64,000 nucleotides of DNA, taken from positions 34,869,001 through 34,933,000 of the forward strand of contig NC_068560.1 in the NCBI RefSeq assembly GCF_022201045.2, in the 5' to 3' direction. The notes below the pieces were generated by a model. The model was given only the letters and a program-made list of their open reading frames with translations. It was not told the origin of the DNA and did no database searches. Position numbers and translations under genes: made by a program. Below, in pieces: positions 26,089 to 38,240 of this stretch (within the stretch, counting starts at the first letter, position 1; each line of letters opens with the position of its first letter). The stretch is from Citrus sinensis. Its lineage: Eukaryota > Streptophyta > Magnoliopsida > Sapindales > Rutaceae.

Positions 26089-26271
26089 TTAAAAGAAAGT
26101 AAACCTTTCATAAATTACTAACACCTCAAATACAACTTGAATCTCGGCTGGAATAGTTCCTAACCACATAGAAGAAGAATTTCTTCCCAAAGCTAAATTA
26201 GTTAGGGAGTGGGCATAAGCATTATATTGTCTTGGAATGTGATGAACAACAATTTTTTGAAAACCCTTCAA
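26089..26271 (-). pseudogene. LINE-type RNase H domain fragment
   Basis: The minus strand encodes VVHHIPRQYNAYAHSLTNLA followed by MWLGTIPAEIQ. This is the C-terminal signature of the RNase H-like (RVT_3) domain found at the end of plant LINE polyproteins: H-x-PR-x-x-N-x-x-AH-x-L-x-x-LAL, then W-x-x-x-x-P-x-E. Nothing upstream continues the domain, so it is a short dead remnant. A second, more decayed RNase H fragment lies at 57424-57940. Confidence 0.6.
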
Positions 26272-28235
26272 CTGATTTCCTTAATACGCAATTATTAAGA
26301 TGATGAGAATTTTGATCCATGGCAAAGGCCTGACTACTAATGTATGTTAATAGTAAAGCCTTGGAAAATCGGAAGATCGGTTAGATAATTGCTAAAAGGA
26401 GAAATCCTCAATACCATTACTCTCAATACAGTAACTGAATCTTTTAGCCGATGGGAAGATCGATATCAACTTCTCTTAATTTGGTGACCTAATAAAATTA
26501 GTAAATGCACGTAACCATTGACTAAGATATGAGCTTATAAGTTAATAATACTAGAGATTATAAAAGATTAAAAAATAAATAAAAACTTCATCTGTGACAA
26601 TAATTCTCACCAAGTTTCACCAACCGAAGCACATGTGAATCTATTAAATGAATTGAAAAAAAATATATTGAGAAAAGATGGTTACACTTATGCTTGTAGT
26701 AGTTTGGTGGGTCCCTTAAGACTGTTTCCTTAAAGGGTGCATATTGAACAAACTAATTAATTAAAAGAACAACGAACGAACGAGTAGAACATCAATCTTA
26801 TGAATAGGATTTGGTTAAACTAACCCCCTTAAAATATAATTAAAATATTTTAGGAAACTGGACGTTAGGCTTCATCTTCGAGCCTGTAGGGTTTCACAAA
26901 TATAAAAATAAATAAAATAAGATGGTGTTAAATAAACAAATAAGTAAAAGCAAATGGGGTTAAAAGTGTCGGTGCCGAAACCCACGATACTTGTGATTTA
27001 ATCAAGTTTCTTAATTAACACTTACATTGATTCAGTGAATTAAGTAAGACTCGAGAGTAATTTATTAACAAAACATCCTATGAAAGAAAGAACACGAAGT
27101 TCTGAGCTCATGATGTTAATAACTTGTTGGAGCTCGTCTTTGTTTCTAACTTCATAATTGGCACCGACATATTATATAATTAATCTCATATTATTGTTTA
27201 AGCCACTTACAAAGTAAAAACCAAGATCCTAGTAGATATTTTAGGTTAATTTATTGGAGTATGGGATTGTTCTGATTGCGTGAACTTAATTTGTTGGTTA
27301 ACTATGCCATTTTTTTAATTAAAAAAGAACTTGGGAATCTAACTATTTACCCAAACAAAATAAAATATGTTATATGTTTTGAAAAGTATATTCTGAATTT
27401 TTGTTTTCAAAGTTAACATTAATTTTAAATTATTATTGGCAAATCTTGATGGAGATTCGATTTAAGTATCCAGCTTGTTCTTTACCGGTAGAAATAAATT
27501 AATGAACGTCATAAGAGCTTTAAGGAAACGATAGAAAAAATTTGTCTATGTATTATATTTAATAAAAATAATTAGTCCGTAATCCTTATTTTTTTTTTTT
27601 TGTAATTATAACTGAAAATTTATTAGAACTTGGGCTAGCGAATTTTGTTATGGTTTTATAAGTAAAATGTCCATACTTAAATTGAACAGGCCAGAAATTT
27701 TTTTTTTTTTTTGAATGGATGAACAGGCCAGATTTGCTTCAAAAGAATTAATTGATAGAATATTTATAGTAAGGAAAACTGAAAGCGTTTGAGGAGAAGG
27801 AGAGAGGGGAAGAAATAGATAAGAAAGGGAGTTCGGATTCTTTCATAAAATTAGAGAGAGAAAACAATGGAGGAAAAAAAGTTAACAAAAGAGAAAAGAA
27901 AAAAAGAACACTGACGAGGAGGAAGGAGAATAAAGAAAATAAATATTATAGCATTAATATACTATATCATAAAATTCATTACATCTCAATCTTTCAATTT
28001 GTTTTAATCTAAAGACTCACAATCTTTATCTAAGATTGTGTCTCTTGAACACGCTTCCAACTAAATTGATTAAAATTTTGAGATATACTAACGTTTGCCA
28101 ATAAGATCACTACATAAAGTTGTAGGGACAATACAATCAATTGAACCCACAATAATCAAATTCTCCAAAGGTGTCTATCATCTTTGACTATTATCTTTGC
28201 GTTCCGTCAACTTAATTTGGGTATTTCTTTCTTTA
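26272..28235. other. AT-rich spacer
   Basis: About 2 kb of AT-rich sequence with T and A runs, including a purine-rich stretch at 27780-27940. No gene or bounded element was recognised. Confidence 0.55.
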
Positions 28236-30000
28236 TGTAACGACTCGCCCAAGCTTCACAGGGCGAATCTAACTGCGGTTCTAATATATATTCTTAAAAA
28301 AAATAATTCTAATCCTTTTACAATCCATAAAAATTCGAGCCTCAAAATATAAATGTATTACACAATCTGCAACGAAATAATTTAAAATTTATGCCAAATC
28401 ATCTACCGTCCTCAATTTATATTCTTCTTGTAACCCATCATGAATCAATTCTGATTAATGAAAACTGAATCACAATAAATTATAATGAGTAAGAAACTCA
28501 ATAAGTAAACCAATTTTTCATCTACCAAAGTATATACATACATACATATGCAAATGGATGATGTGCCATGGTATTCGAAAAGCATTGTAAAATAAATTAT
28601 CGAAATCTCATTATGTAATTTTCAAACTTTCGCATTCTCTGTCAAATCACTTATTTCAACTTGAGCTACCTTCATTCAATTATTGCTTAGTAGGACACTC
28701 CTTTAACTTTCATAACTTTCATACACTTTCGACTTCACGTCAACACGTCTCTCGCCCACTTATCTCATAAACACAATATAACATCCAAAATATCCTCCAC
28801 TAAGCCAGTATCGAATTCAAGCATCCAAGCCAAAACTGTAAAACAATCTTTCTTTCTTCAAATTTTGTTTGCTAAAATCCACTTTTTTTTATTTTATAGA
28901 AAACATAATACATTTTCGTGCTCATGCCAATGAAATTTCACACATATGTATGCTCGTGTCCATAAACACACATAACATATAATAACACATCATATCAACG
29001 CATCACATAAACACATCGACAGATCATATAAATCCATATCCGTATATATCAAAATAGGTTTTTCAAATATGTCAAATATATAATATTATTTATTGTGATT
29101 CATTTAAAAATTTAATTTACTTACCTCCTAACATCCTCAATAAATAAATACGTATCGATATCATTGGCCTAAAAATAAATAAAAATACTCTCACAAGATA
29201 AAATTAAATTATAATCATAAACTCTAATATTCTCAAACTTCTCAATATAATCACATTCCATACTTAACCTCAAATAATGTCAATTTGAATATTAAAATAC
29301 TAAAATACCCTTGAATTCAAAATTATCAAAATACCCCTAAAATCATAATTTACCAATTTAACCTCAAAACCATAAATTAACAACTTATCCTCAATTTCAG
29401 CAATTACTAAAATACCCACAAAGTCTGGAATTACAAAATTGCCCTCAGAGTGTGAAATTACTGAAATGCCCTTGCCGACCGACGGTGATCGAAATTCAAT
29501 TGATGGCGACGGGAAGCTCAGGTCTGAAAATTATGGCCACACTGAGTCCAACGGTGGCAACGGTGACTTCCCACGCGCAGCGACGGCACCGAAATCTAGC
29601 TCGGAAACCGCGAATGCTTAAATGGCCGATCGGAGGCAAAACGACGTCCCCAATGGCAGTGGATGGCTGGAAATGGCAGAGGGCATGGTGGGGAACAAAA
29701 CTCAAGTGGTAACGTCACCGGAAACCAGAAAAATCCCAGCGAATTGATGCGGCGATCCTGTGGCTTTTCACGGTGGCTTTCCGGACATTTTCCGGCGATA
29801 AAGATGGCATTGAGATGACCGACATCGCACAAGCTTCCGATCGATACCAACCTTGGCTGGTGAGGTGGCGGGAACGGCGAGATCCGGTCGGGTTACGTTC
29901 GCGGTTCGGGTTGACCCGGTTCTCTTTTCCCCCGCGAGCTTTTCTTCCCTCTTTTCTCTCTCTCTCTCTCTCTCTATTTGTAAGGGTGTGGGGTATTACA
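28236..30000. mobile_element. possible solo LTR (~1.77 kb)
   Basis: The block starts TGTAACGACTCGCCC and ends GTGGGGTATTACA, the TG...CA ends and TGTAAnnnCCC inverted tips common in plant Ty3-type LTRs. It contains the AAAATACCC-rich tract often seen in such LTRs, a GC-rich zone (29450-29900) and a (CT)n run near 29951-29975. The 5-base flanks, CTTTA and CTCCA, agree at only three positions, so the TSD is weak. There is no internal domain or second LTR here. The open frames inside are not genes. Confidence 0.4.
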
Positions 30001-30049
30001 CTCCATTTGATCCCCAAGAAATTCAAATTAAAAGTTGATTTTTGTGACA

Positions 30050-30664
30050 AGGTAATTTTTAAAAACCTCCTCTGAGGTTTGGGCTTGTTGTAAGTAGATG
30101 GCGAGAATTTATTTATTTGTAAAAAACCTCCTACCGTCAATTAATTTTAACATTGACCGTTAGTTGACTGTGCAAAGACAATATTACCCTTAACAATAGT
30201 TTGTAGATGGAAATAACTAAAAAAAAAACTAAAATTGTTGGCTATTTTACCCTCTTTAAATTATTGATATTTTCTTAAAGTTCCTACAAAAAAGATAAAA
30301 TTAAAAATTTAAAAAATCTTTTTTAAATTATTGATATTTCCTTAAAGTTCCTACAAGAAAGATAAAATTAAAAACTTGAAAATGAAATGGTCATAATCTT
30401 TACCTATGATATTGTAAATCTTTGGAATTGACAAGGATAAAATTGTCAAAAAATAGGGTTTGTGCTTTTCGTGCCAACAATTTAGTTTTTTTTTTAGTTA
30501 TGTCAGTTTACAAACTATTGTTAAGGGCAATATTATCTTTGCATAGTCAATTAACGGTCAATGTTAAAATTAACTGACGGTAGAAAATTTTTTACAAATA
30601 AACAGATTCTCGCCATCTACTTGCAACAAGCCTAAACCTCAGGGGAGGTTTTTAAAAATTACCC
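30050..30664. mobile_element. Mutator-like foldback element, family B, no captured gene
   Basis: This 615 bp element has long inverted arms (about 180 bp). The tip is (A/G)GGTAATTTTTAAAAACCT, followed by CCTC(C/T)GAGGTTT. The perfect 9-base TSD TTTGTGACA is at 30041-30049 and 30665-30673. The tip closely matches the Pack-MULE at 49277-50877, which reads GGGTAATTTTTAGGGACCTC. The loop is AT-rich and non-coding. Its right end abuts the 3' end of the laccase pseudogene. Confidence 0.88.
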
Positions 30665-31469
30665 TTTGTGACACAACTTGTACAGTTCACACACTTCAAC
30701 AAAAAAAAAGAAACGAAATACTACAGTGAACACAATAAATTTGTGGGCTACTCCTTCAACGTGGTGGCATATGTTACGTGGAGGCAGCATTTTTGCTTTT
30801 GCACATCTGTCATTTTTCACAATGAATGCCATTTGCATGGCCCAGCTCTGATGATGGTCTAAATGGCAGTGGACGAACCATGCTCCTGTTAATAAATACC
30901 AATAATATTATTGATGACGTAAATTTTTACTTAATGTAAAATGATTAATTTGTATTTCGAACTTTCTTTTAAATTGAGTTCTGTAATTTATTTTTTTCTT
31001 AAAGTAAGTGTCTCAAATCACATGATTTCTTGTGATTAATTGTTCTGCAAAAATAAACAATCATCAAAGGGTTTCCGCGTGCCGTCGATAACCCTCTGAC
31101 GCTCAATTTAGTTCTTTTTACTCAATTTTTAGATAGAGAAAATCAAGAGTGAGATGGACTGAGTTTTTCTAACTCATTTAGTACCATTTTTTCTCTTACC
31201 TTCAAATCGGGGGAGGGGGGGGTCTTAGCCTTTATATATGCAACTTAAAGTCAATTGGAGAGGTTATGTGTCACTTTTCTTGTGACAAGTGTCAGTCAAA
31301 ACCCATGCATGGAGACACATATTCATATGTATCAATGCTTGCTCATGACAAGTAATCTTTGGACATTTGAATGTTTTTGGGCCATTAACCTTTAATGTAT
31401 TTTAGCTTAAATTCAGCACTTATATTGACTCCTTACAAAGAGGATTGATTTTGCAACATTTTGCCCGCA

Positions 31470-31765
31470 AGCGCATTCCTCAGAATATTTGTTAGGTAGT
31501 ATGCTCATTCCGTAGAATGTTTATTAGCCCGTTCGCACATTCTATAAGATGCATATAATTGCCCGTGGGTGCATTTCGTAGAATGTATATTTATCCGTAA
31601 CTGCATTTCGTAGAATGTGTATTGTTCGTAGGTGTATTCTGTAAAATGTGTATTTATTTGTAGGCCCATTCCATAAAATGTGTATTTATCATAGGTCTAT
31701 TCTATAGAATGTATATTTGTCAATAGGTGCATTCAGTAGAATACTTAGTAGCTCGTGCGCTCTTA
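31470..31765. repeat. ~32 bp minisatellite, about nine units
   Basis: Degenerate units of 31-35 bp, core GCATTCCGTAGAATGTGTAT, are repeated head to tail in the last intron of the laccase pseudogene. A looser repeat of AATGGACCTAGGTCATTCTT follows at about 31775-31975. Confidence 0.8.
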
Positions 31766-34045
31766 TTTGTAAATAATGGACCTAGGTCATTCTTTATTGA
31801 ATCATACATTTGGCAGTTTGTCGAAAACTCACACTTTAGGCATTTTACTTAAAAATATTTTCTAAGTTCCTAAGTCATTTTTTATAAGAAATGAACCTAG
31901 GTCATTCTTTATAACCTACATCATTATTTATAAGAATGGACTTACGTCATGCTTTGTAAAGAATAGACTTAGGTTTTTCTTTGATAAATCACGCTTTTGG
32001 CGTTTTGTCATATCTTGAATTCAGATATTTTAATTAGAATTGTAAGTCCTTAGTTGTTCTTATAGATAATAAATCTGTGTTATTTTATATAAAATATTTT
32101 TATTGGGCCTATATTTTTTGTGGGTTTTGGGCCTTTCATAATTTGGTCTAACAATTATGATTAGTTAATGACAATTTTATTGAAAATTTCCTTGACTTGA
32201 AGAGTTCCCAAAAAAAAAAATATATTGCCAGGGTGGTGGGGATATTTTCAGCCTAAAAATTTATGTAAACGCACTCTATTTTTAAAAATTATTTATAAAA
32301 ATTTCACTTTATTTTTTAGAAATTATAATAAAGAAAAAGCTTAAATAATTAATCAATTAAATCTGTTTTTATACATAAGTCTCTTGACCATTTTTTATCA
32401 CTAAGGTTGTGTAATATAATTTTAATTTGAATATTTTATCCTTATAATATAAAATGATTAAATTGTCTAAAATATGCGCTTTTCTACCTTAAGTTAAAAC
32501 TATTAACGGGGATTTAATTATTTAATTGTTCAAAATTCTACTTTATTTGATATTATTAAAAAATAATATGATATGTAATAGTTATTTATTTGAAGTGGGA
32601 TGGCTTACACGGTGTGTGGGGTGGAGAGATCCATTGGTGACGATCTTTTTTAACATTATTATAACTCCATAATATTTGGAAGAATGGAAGAATATTTCTC
32701 TACTTAACAAGCTTTCCATATTGATCAAATAAGTCCATGATTTTTAAGTAGGAATAGGAATAACAATATTAACCATGCACAATGAAAAATAATGCCGCAT
32801 ACCCGGATTGTTTGCTGTGAATCTAATGGCAGCCCAACATTCTTAGGCACCATAATTGTATTCTGAAGAGAAGGTTCAACAAAATTAAATCTCTTAGCAT
32901 CCTTAGCTCTATCAAAATTACCAAATCCCCCACCCACCACATAAAAACTGTAACCATGCAAATGCATTGGATGATCAGTCCCTGCCAGCAAATCTGTCCC
33001 CTGAAAAACAATCTCCACCGCCGTATTATACTCAAGCACTTTCACCTCAATCCGTGGCCTTTCTCGGCACTCTTAAATTCAGCGGCAGATTATCCGCCGT
33101 GAAATCGAAGAATAGAGGAGGCTTTGCAGGGAAATTATCACTGTATATGCCGCTAACACGTTTATATTAAGCTTTTAAAATGTCAGTGTATGGGGCGGCA
33201 AAGCTTCTGTTACTAATACTAGAAGCAAGCACGTGTCTTTGTCACAGGGCAATGAGTTGACAGAAATTGTGAAAAATAATTTCTTGTTTAACTTTTTGGG
33301 CACGTTATATTTGTGATGGTCACTGTCTAGGTGTCTGAGGTAGTGAGGTTTTGTAAGAAATTAACGGAAGCTTTTGTGTCATCATAAGAAGGAAGATTTG
33401 GCAAAGGAGTTTTGGAAGATGGGTAAAGTCCCTCGTATTGGACAATGGCAGTGGTGGTGGTGTTGTCGTCATAGACGTCGGTGGCGCTGGAATGAGCCTT
33501 GGCTGACATGTAATATTTGTTTGGAATTTGGTTAGCTTTTATCAAGACGTCAATGATTTGTCCTGGTGAAATTGTCAGGTATTCTACTTAATGGCTTGGT
33601 GTAGCTGCCGTCGACTCCCACAATTGTGAGCTCATGTTTTGCGACAGCGAAGGAGACGGGGTCCTCCAGGCCGGCGTTGATCATGCGGAGGAGATAAGTA
33701 TTGCCCAATTCCATCAGTAACTTGAATGTGTCTTTAAGAAAGTTGAAAGTAATGGTGAAAAGTATATATAATCAAGTAAAACAAAGTTGTAATTGGGGAG
33801 AAAAAAAAAATTCTGATGTGTGAAGGCCTAACATTTTCTAATTACATTTTAAAACATACCAACATCGGTAATAGAGAATCGCCTAATGTTGAAACTTTGT
33901 AATCAATCAAAGTTTATGAATAAAGAGGAAAAACAATGCAATTTGAAGCAAAAGATAGAGGAAAAAAATGATTAAAAAAATCCTTGTTATTGCAGTAAAT
34001 TAATTACTTTCTAATTTTCTCCTGTTTCAGAATCCATCAAACCCT

Positions 34046-34323
34046 ACCAATAAAGTGTTGGCTCCACTGGCAATTGAGTCCCCTTAAGTGGCTTGATTGG
34101 GTTTGTTCCCCAGTTTGAGTTGCAGGAAAGTCGCCTTTGTTGGGAGAACTTGTGCCTCCCGGTTCGAGCGGGGACTTCTAGTCTGGGTTGTGGTACGGGC
34201 TGAGAACTTGTGCCTCCCGGTTCGAGCGGGGACTTTTAATCTGAGTTGTGGTACGGGCTTAAAGGTGTCTCCCACAGTTGGGGCCCTCCCCAGGATACCT
34301 CGTGGTTAAGACTAAAAAAAAAA
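34046..34323 (+). mobile_element. SINE-like retroposon, copy 2, with 17 bp TSD
   Basis: This element is bounded by a perfect 17-base TSD, AGAATCCATCAAACCCT, at 34029-34045 and 34324-34340, and ends in an A tail. The TSD length and tail indicate LINE-mediated retroposition. TGGCTCCACTGG resembles a pol III A box and GGTTCGAGCGG a B box. A ~66 bp block containing the B-box-like motif is duplicated in tandem (about 34146-34275). It lies in an intron of the laccase pseudogene. Confidence 0.9.
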
Positions 34324-35188
34324 AGAATCCATCAAACCCTTAATACCATTAAAATAATGCTAATTTCCAACTTTTATGTGTTGAAAAGTTGACAATTTTT
34401 TAATCGGGTGGGAGTTTCTTAAATAAGTTTCGAACATGAGGAAAATTAACTAATTTACAAAAACAACAAGGGGAGTTTTGATCATTTTCTTGACAAAGAC
34501 ATTAAGAGGGATTGAAAAATCCTTACCTAATTTTGAACTAAGAAAAAGATCAACGGGTTAGCCGTTAATGAGATAAGCATCTGAAACATTAGGATTTGTT
34601 CCTGATTTGATGAATTGATCATAAATCTCGATCACGCCTTTCTTTCATCACTCAGCTGTGCATTATTTTTAAAGATTATTGGTTGAAATTAATGAAAATA
34701 ATACCCAAGATGATGGGCATTTCATCATGAGGCTTGGGAAAATGATAATAAGTTCCCTTCTTAGGATAAACAACAATGTCTCCATGAACCGTTGTTCTTA
34801 ACCAATCACTATGAGCATGCCACCAAATGGTTCCTTCTTCTGAAGAAAATTTGACTTTTTGGCTAAATTTTTTCTCCAGGTTTTATTGGACATTGTGTTA
34901 TATATTCAGGACCATCCCCCCATGGGTTCCTTGGCTGTTTCACTCCGTGCCTACAAACTAAATCTTGTAAATGAATTTATTTCATACTGTTCGAGATTGT
35001 AGCAATATATAAAGTATTTATCTAGTGCAGATATATTTTCATTTTTTGAACATTTGGACAAAAATAAGAGATAAAGCATACCAAGTACAACTAAAAGATC
35101 CCAAAAGAAATGCATGGTAGACGTTTGCACTGGCCAGATAAATCAATATATACACAAGAGGAGAGTAGAGAGAGGTATTTGTACACCA

Positions 35189-35341
35189 GGAGAAGTCTAT
35201 GTTACAGATTCTGTAACATACATCCCCCACTCCATGCACTCCACGTGTCCCTGCATGTGGAAACAAAGCAAGCAAATGGCACCCTTGGGGGGCCGGCTAA
35301 CCTGGTCTGTATGTTACAGAATCTGTACCGTAGCCACCTCC
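35189..35341. mobile_element. Mutator-like MITE, family A copy 3 (diverged)
   Basis: This 153 bp element has ~34 bp inverted ends, GGAG(A/G)(A/T)G(T/G)CTA, running into TACAGATTCTGTAACATACA at both ends. The flanks TTGTACACCA and TTGTAACACCA match apart from one base gained or lost. The terminal motif matches family A, but the interior differs. It begins only 9 bases inside the intron after laccase pseudogene exon 2. Confidence 0.8.
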
Positions 35342-35741
35342 TTGTAACACCAATGTAATATTATGTGTTAATTGGCTTTATCGTACACATCAACTATAGT
35401 TGTACCACCCTTGTGGGCGTACAAAGTTGGCTCAGGGAACTGTCCATTTAGGGTCATTATTTTCTTTGTGCGGCAAAGCCTTGTGTATGGAACATCCTCA
35501 ACCTGAAAGGAATGGGTTATATATATATATAGACACACACACGCACATTATGTATTTCTGCGTTTTGTATTCGAACTGAGCTTTGTATTGATATTTTTGC
35601 AGGATTATGATCGTTATTGGACAACAAATAATTACTTACTTCAAATTTTTGACAAACTACAGATGGGCAATGAAGGAAGTAACTCGTCAATAACAAAAAT
35701 CCCAATATATGGAAACCTGAAATTTTCATGATTGGCAACAT

Positions 35742-36848
35742 TTTTCAGCAAATAAATAACTCTTTTTGTTCAAATTTGACGCTATGAATGCTTAAATGAG
35801 ACTAGCTGTTATCATATTTATAGATGAAGCTTTTATAAAACAATAAAAGTTGGGTAAAATTTTTCTTCATTTGTCAATATCAAACATGGGTCCAGCTACC
35901 TTGCAACCGTGATTTGGTACCTCATTTTTTGTCTTTTTGTGATCCAACCATTAGATTCAACCCAAGAGTTGCAAAAGCTATTCCAATGGCAATGATGCAA
36001 TTACTTGGTTATTAACACTGCAGCCCCTTTTGTTTTATAAAAAAAAATGTTAAATTTCAAGATTTTGACACATAAGTTCATCAAAATATTTTATGATCTT
36101 TATATGGGTCCAGGTAATTTAATAAATGAATATATTTAGATATACAAAATAATGGATGGATTATTTTAACTTGTTAAAATACTCCCCACATCCATTTATT
36201 TAAAATATCAATTACAAAAAATCCCAATTTTTAGTATATATATATATTTTAAAATAAAATACCCATTTAATGTTTTACCATTTAAGATATTGTTACTTAT
36301 AGGGATAAATAATTATTTTAATTAAATAAATGAAGCTTAACTTTTATTTCTATAAATTTGCTCAATATCATATAACCTTATAATTGTTAGCATAAGATAT
36401 AAATTTAGTCTAAAAAAATTATTCAAAGGGTCCCCTTAGGGCAAAAAATTAATTATCATATGATAATTTGGTTGGCACCAACTCTATTATTCTTAATTTA
36501 CTTATCAATGCCAAACACTATATTGGAATTAAATTTTAGTAAAATAAACATATGTCACCATCTTTAACCCCATTCAATAGACCCTAATTGTTTAGATTTT
36601 GTTATAGAGAGCAAGATACAGTTCTTTTCTTATTATAGTAGTAAAAATAAATAAAAATAAACACAATAGATTTCTTTTAAGAGAATGCAAGCATTATTTT
36701 TATTAGATTTTGTGTTCAAGAAATTAATCTAATTATGTGGTTAGAAGACTCTCTATTTTTTGATATTTTAGAAGAATTATATGTTGGATAAATGAATAAA
36801 TTAAGATCAAAGCAGAAAAAAATAATTGAGAAGAAAACCGAGAGAGAA
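35742..36848. other. spacer upstream of the laccase pseudogene
   Basis: AT-rich sequence. The first 200-300 bases would be the decayed promoter of the pseudogene. No other feature was recognised. Confidence 0.5.
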
Positions 36849-37088
36849 TAATTTTTTAGAATTTAAAATTTTCATATTTTAATTGGGGTTTATTTTGTAA
36901 AATAATTGAAATTTATAGTTTTTAATATTACAAAAAAATAGTAGAGATTGCTGAAGAAAATGCCAAATAAAGTTTTTAGAATTCTAAAATTATTATATTT
37001 TAATTAGGGCTTATTGTGTAAAATTTTCAAAATTTATAAGTTTTTATTATTTACCAAAAACAATGAGGACTGTTAAAGAAAATGTTAA
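36849..37088. repeat. two-copy ~120 bp tandem duplication
   Basis: The segment at about 36849-36968 repeats at 36969-37088 with scattered substitutions. Shared landmarks are TTTTTAGAATT, ATATTTTAATT, GGGTTTATT/GGGCTTATT and a GAAAATG end. Confidence 0.75.
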
Positions 37089-37592
37089 AATTGGGTGTTT
37101 GGTATAACGTAAGCAAGATAGTTCCGTCCATCAAACATAAAAGTAAGCACCAAAATATATAACCAACTTCAAACCCAAAGACAGATATTTTGAACTGCCG
37201 AAATTCTGCGCTTGCCCGACGGAAGCTTCATTTTCTTTAAAAGCAAAGGCCAAGGAATGAAGAAAAGATTGATACAAAGTTTTATTACTGAATTGGAATA
37301 ATATGATGACGTTTATTGTTATTTTATGTGATTCAATGAGAGATAATAATGATTAAAAACTAAAAGACGTGGATTACACTACTGCTTTATTGTAGAATTG
37401 ATTGCTCCTATTTGCGTTTTTGTAAAAATAAAGCAGAAAAAGAAGAATCATAATAAGATGGCAATCGTAACACTCCAGTGTGAGGGATGTAAGAATCTCA
37501 AGCATTATGAGACTTTTGTGGTGGATCTGAACGAAGCGGAAAATATGATATAATGTAAGAGCGGACTGTTATAGTAAACAGTAGTTTGTTAT

Positions 37593-37734
37593 TTTACATT
37601 ATTATGTAAGTTACATAATTTTTTTATAACTGTTTAATGAAAATCTTACATAATAAAATCATATTTTTTCCACAATCGTTAAATTTTCATCAAACGACTG
37701 TGGAATAATTATGTACCTTACATTATAATGTAAG
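37593..37734. mobile_element. MITE-like inverted repeat
   Basis: Two ~50 bp arms, TTACATTATTATGTAAGTTA and its near complement CTTACATTATAATGTAAGGT, continue through ACATAATT to TGAAAAT, with a short loop. No TSD is clear. It is non-coding. Confidence 0.6.
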
Positions 37735-37947
37735 GTGACTAAAAGCTAGTAAATACTTTCATTAATAAAATGAAAGTTTTCATTGTAGTAACAAAATTGG
37801 AATATTACGACTTCTCCAACTTTAACCGTCTTAACAAAATTGGGCCAAGTGGACCAACTAATCGGCAAGAGGACCGAATAGATATTATTTTTGCGTGTAA
37901 TTTTGGGTTCTTTATATTACACGCAAACAACAAACACTGAGAAATTC

Positions 37948-38089
37948 GGACCTGTCTATGGTACAGATTCTGTAACAAACATCTCCCGTCATCCCACCAT
38001 CCGATTGTCTATTGTTTAGTTTCTCACTCCACATCCAACGGCTGATGCTGCAGTCTGTAGTTTACAGATTCTGTAAGCTAGTCAAGTCC
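37948..38089 (+). mobile_element. Mutator-like MITE, family A copy 2
   Basis: This 142 bp element is the reverse complement of the copy at 15033-15184 and highly similar throughout. Its TSD is GAGAAATTC / GAGAAATTG at 37939-37947 and 38090-38098, 8 of 9 matching. Tips are GGACCTGTCTATGGTACAG and GGACTTGACTAGCTTACAG. Confidence 0.9.
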
Positions 38090-38240
38090 GAGAAATTGTT
38101 GGGGAGCACTTTGGGTCCATATGTATCCAAATCTAGCTAATAGTACTTTCCACTAATCAACTATTCGATCAATGGGCTAGTCTATTGACACATATAAAAG
38201 TCACGTGTCTATATATATTTCAAGCTTTAGATTATATCAA

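Larger units (their letters stand above)
30750..35741 (-). pseudogene. laccase pseudogene, six exons recognisable
   Basis: Exon remnants: 35741-35640 (signal peptide), 35502-35351, 34950-34705, 34655-34527, 33731-32803 and 30885 to about 30750. Exons 2 and 4 have exactly the same lengths (152 and 129) as in the intact laccase at 39729-43408. Copper motifs survive: HPMHLHGYSFYVVG (exon 5) and VHCHLDHHQSWAM (exon 6). Damage includes ANY changed to AN-stop in exon 2, an extra A in a run before FSQKV that shifts exon 3, two stops for the WW of exon 4, INGQ changed to ING-stop, a frameshift after KPLS, and many stops in the middle of exon 5. The normal C-terminal PPPPDxPxC is lost, and the frame runs on to a stop inside the family B element. 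A SINE, a MITE and a minisatellite lie in its introns. Tandem duplication followed by decay is inferred. Confidence 0.93.

Noticed and set aside
29439-30140. Several overlapping open frames on both strands
   Set aside because: They fall in the GC-rich part of a probable LTR and look like no known protein. The openness reflects base composition.
35880-36000. GGGTCCAGCTACC tip as a further MITE
   Set aside because: No complementary right end or flanking duplication could be found.
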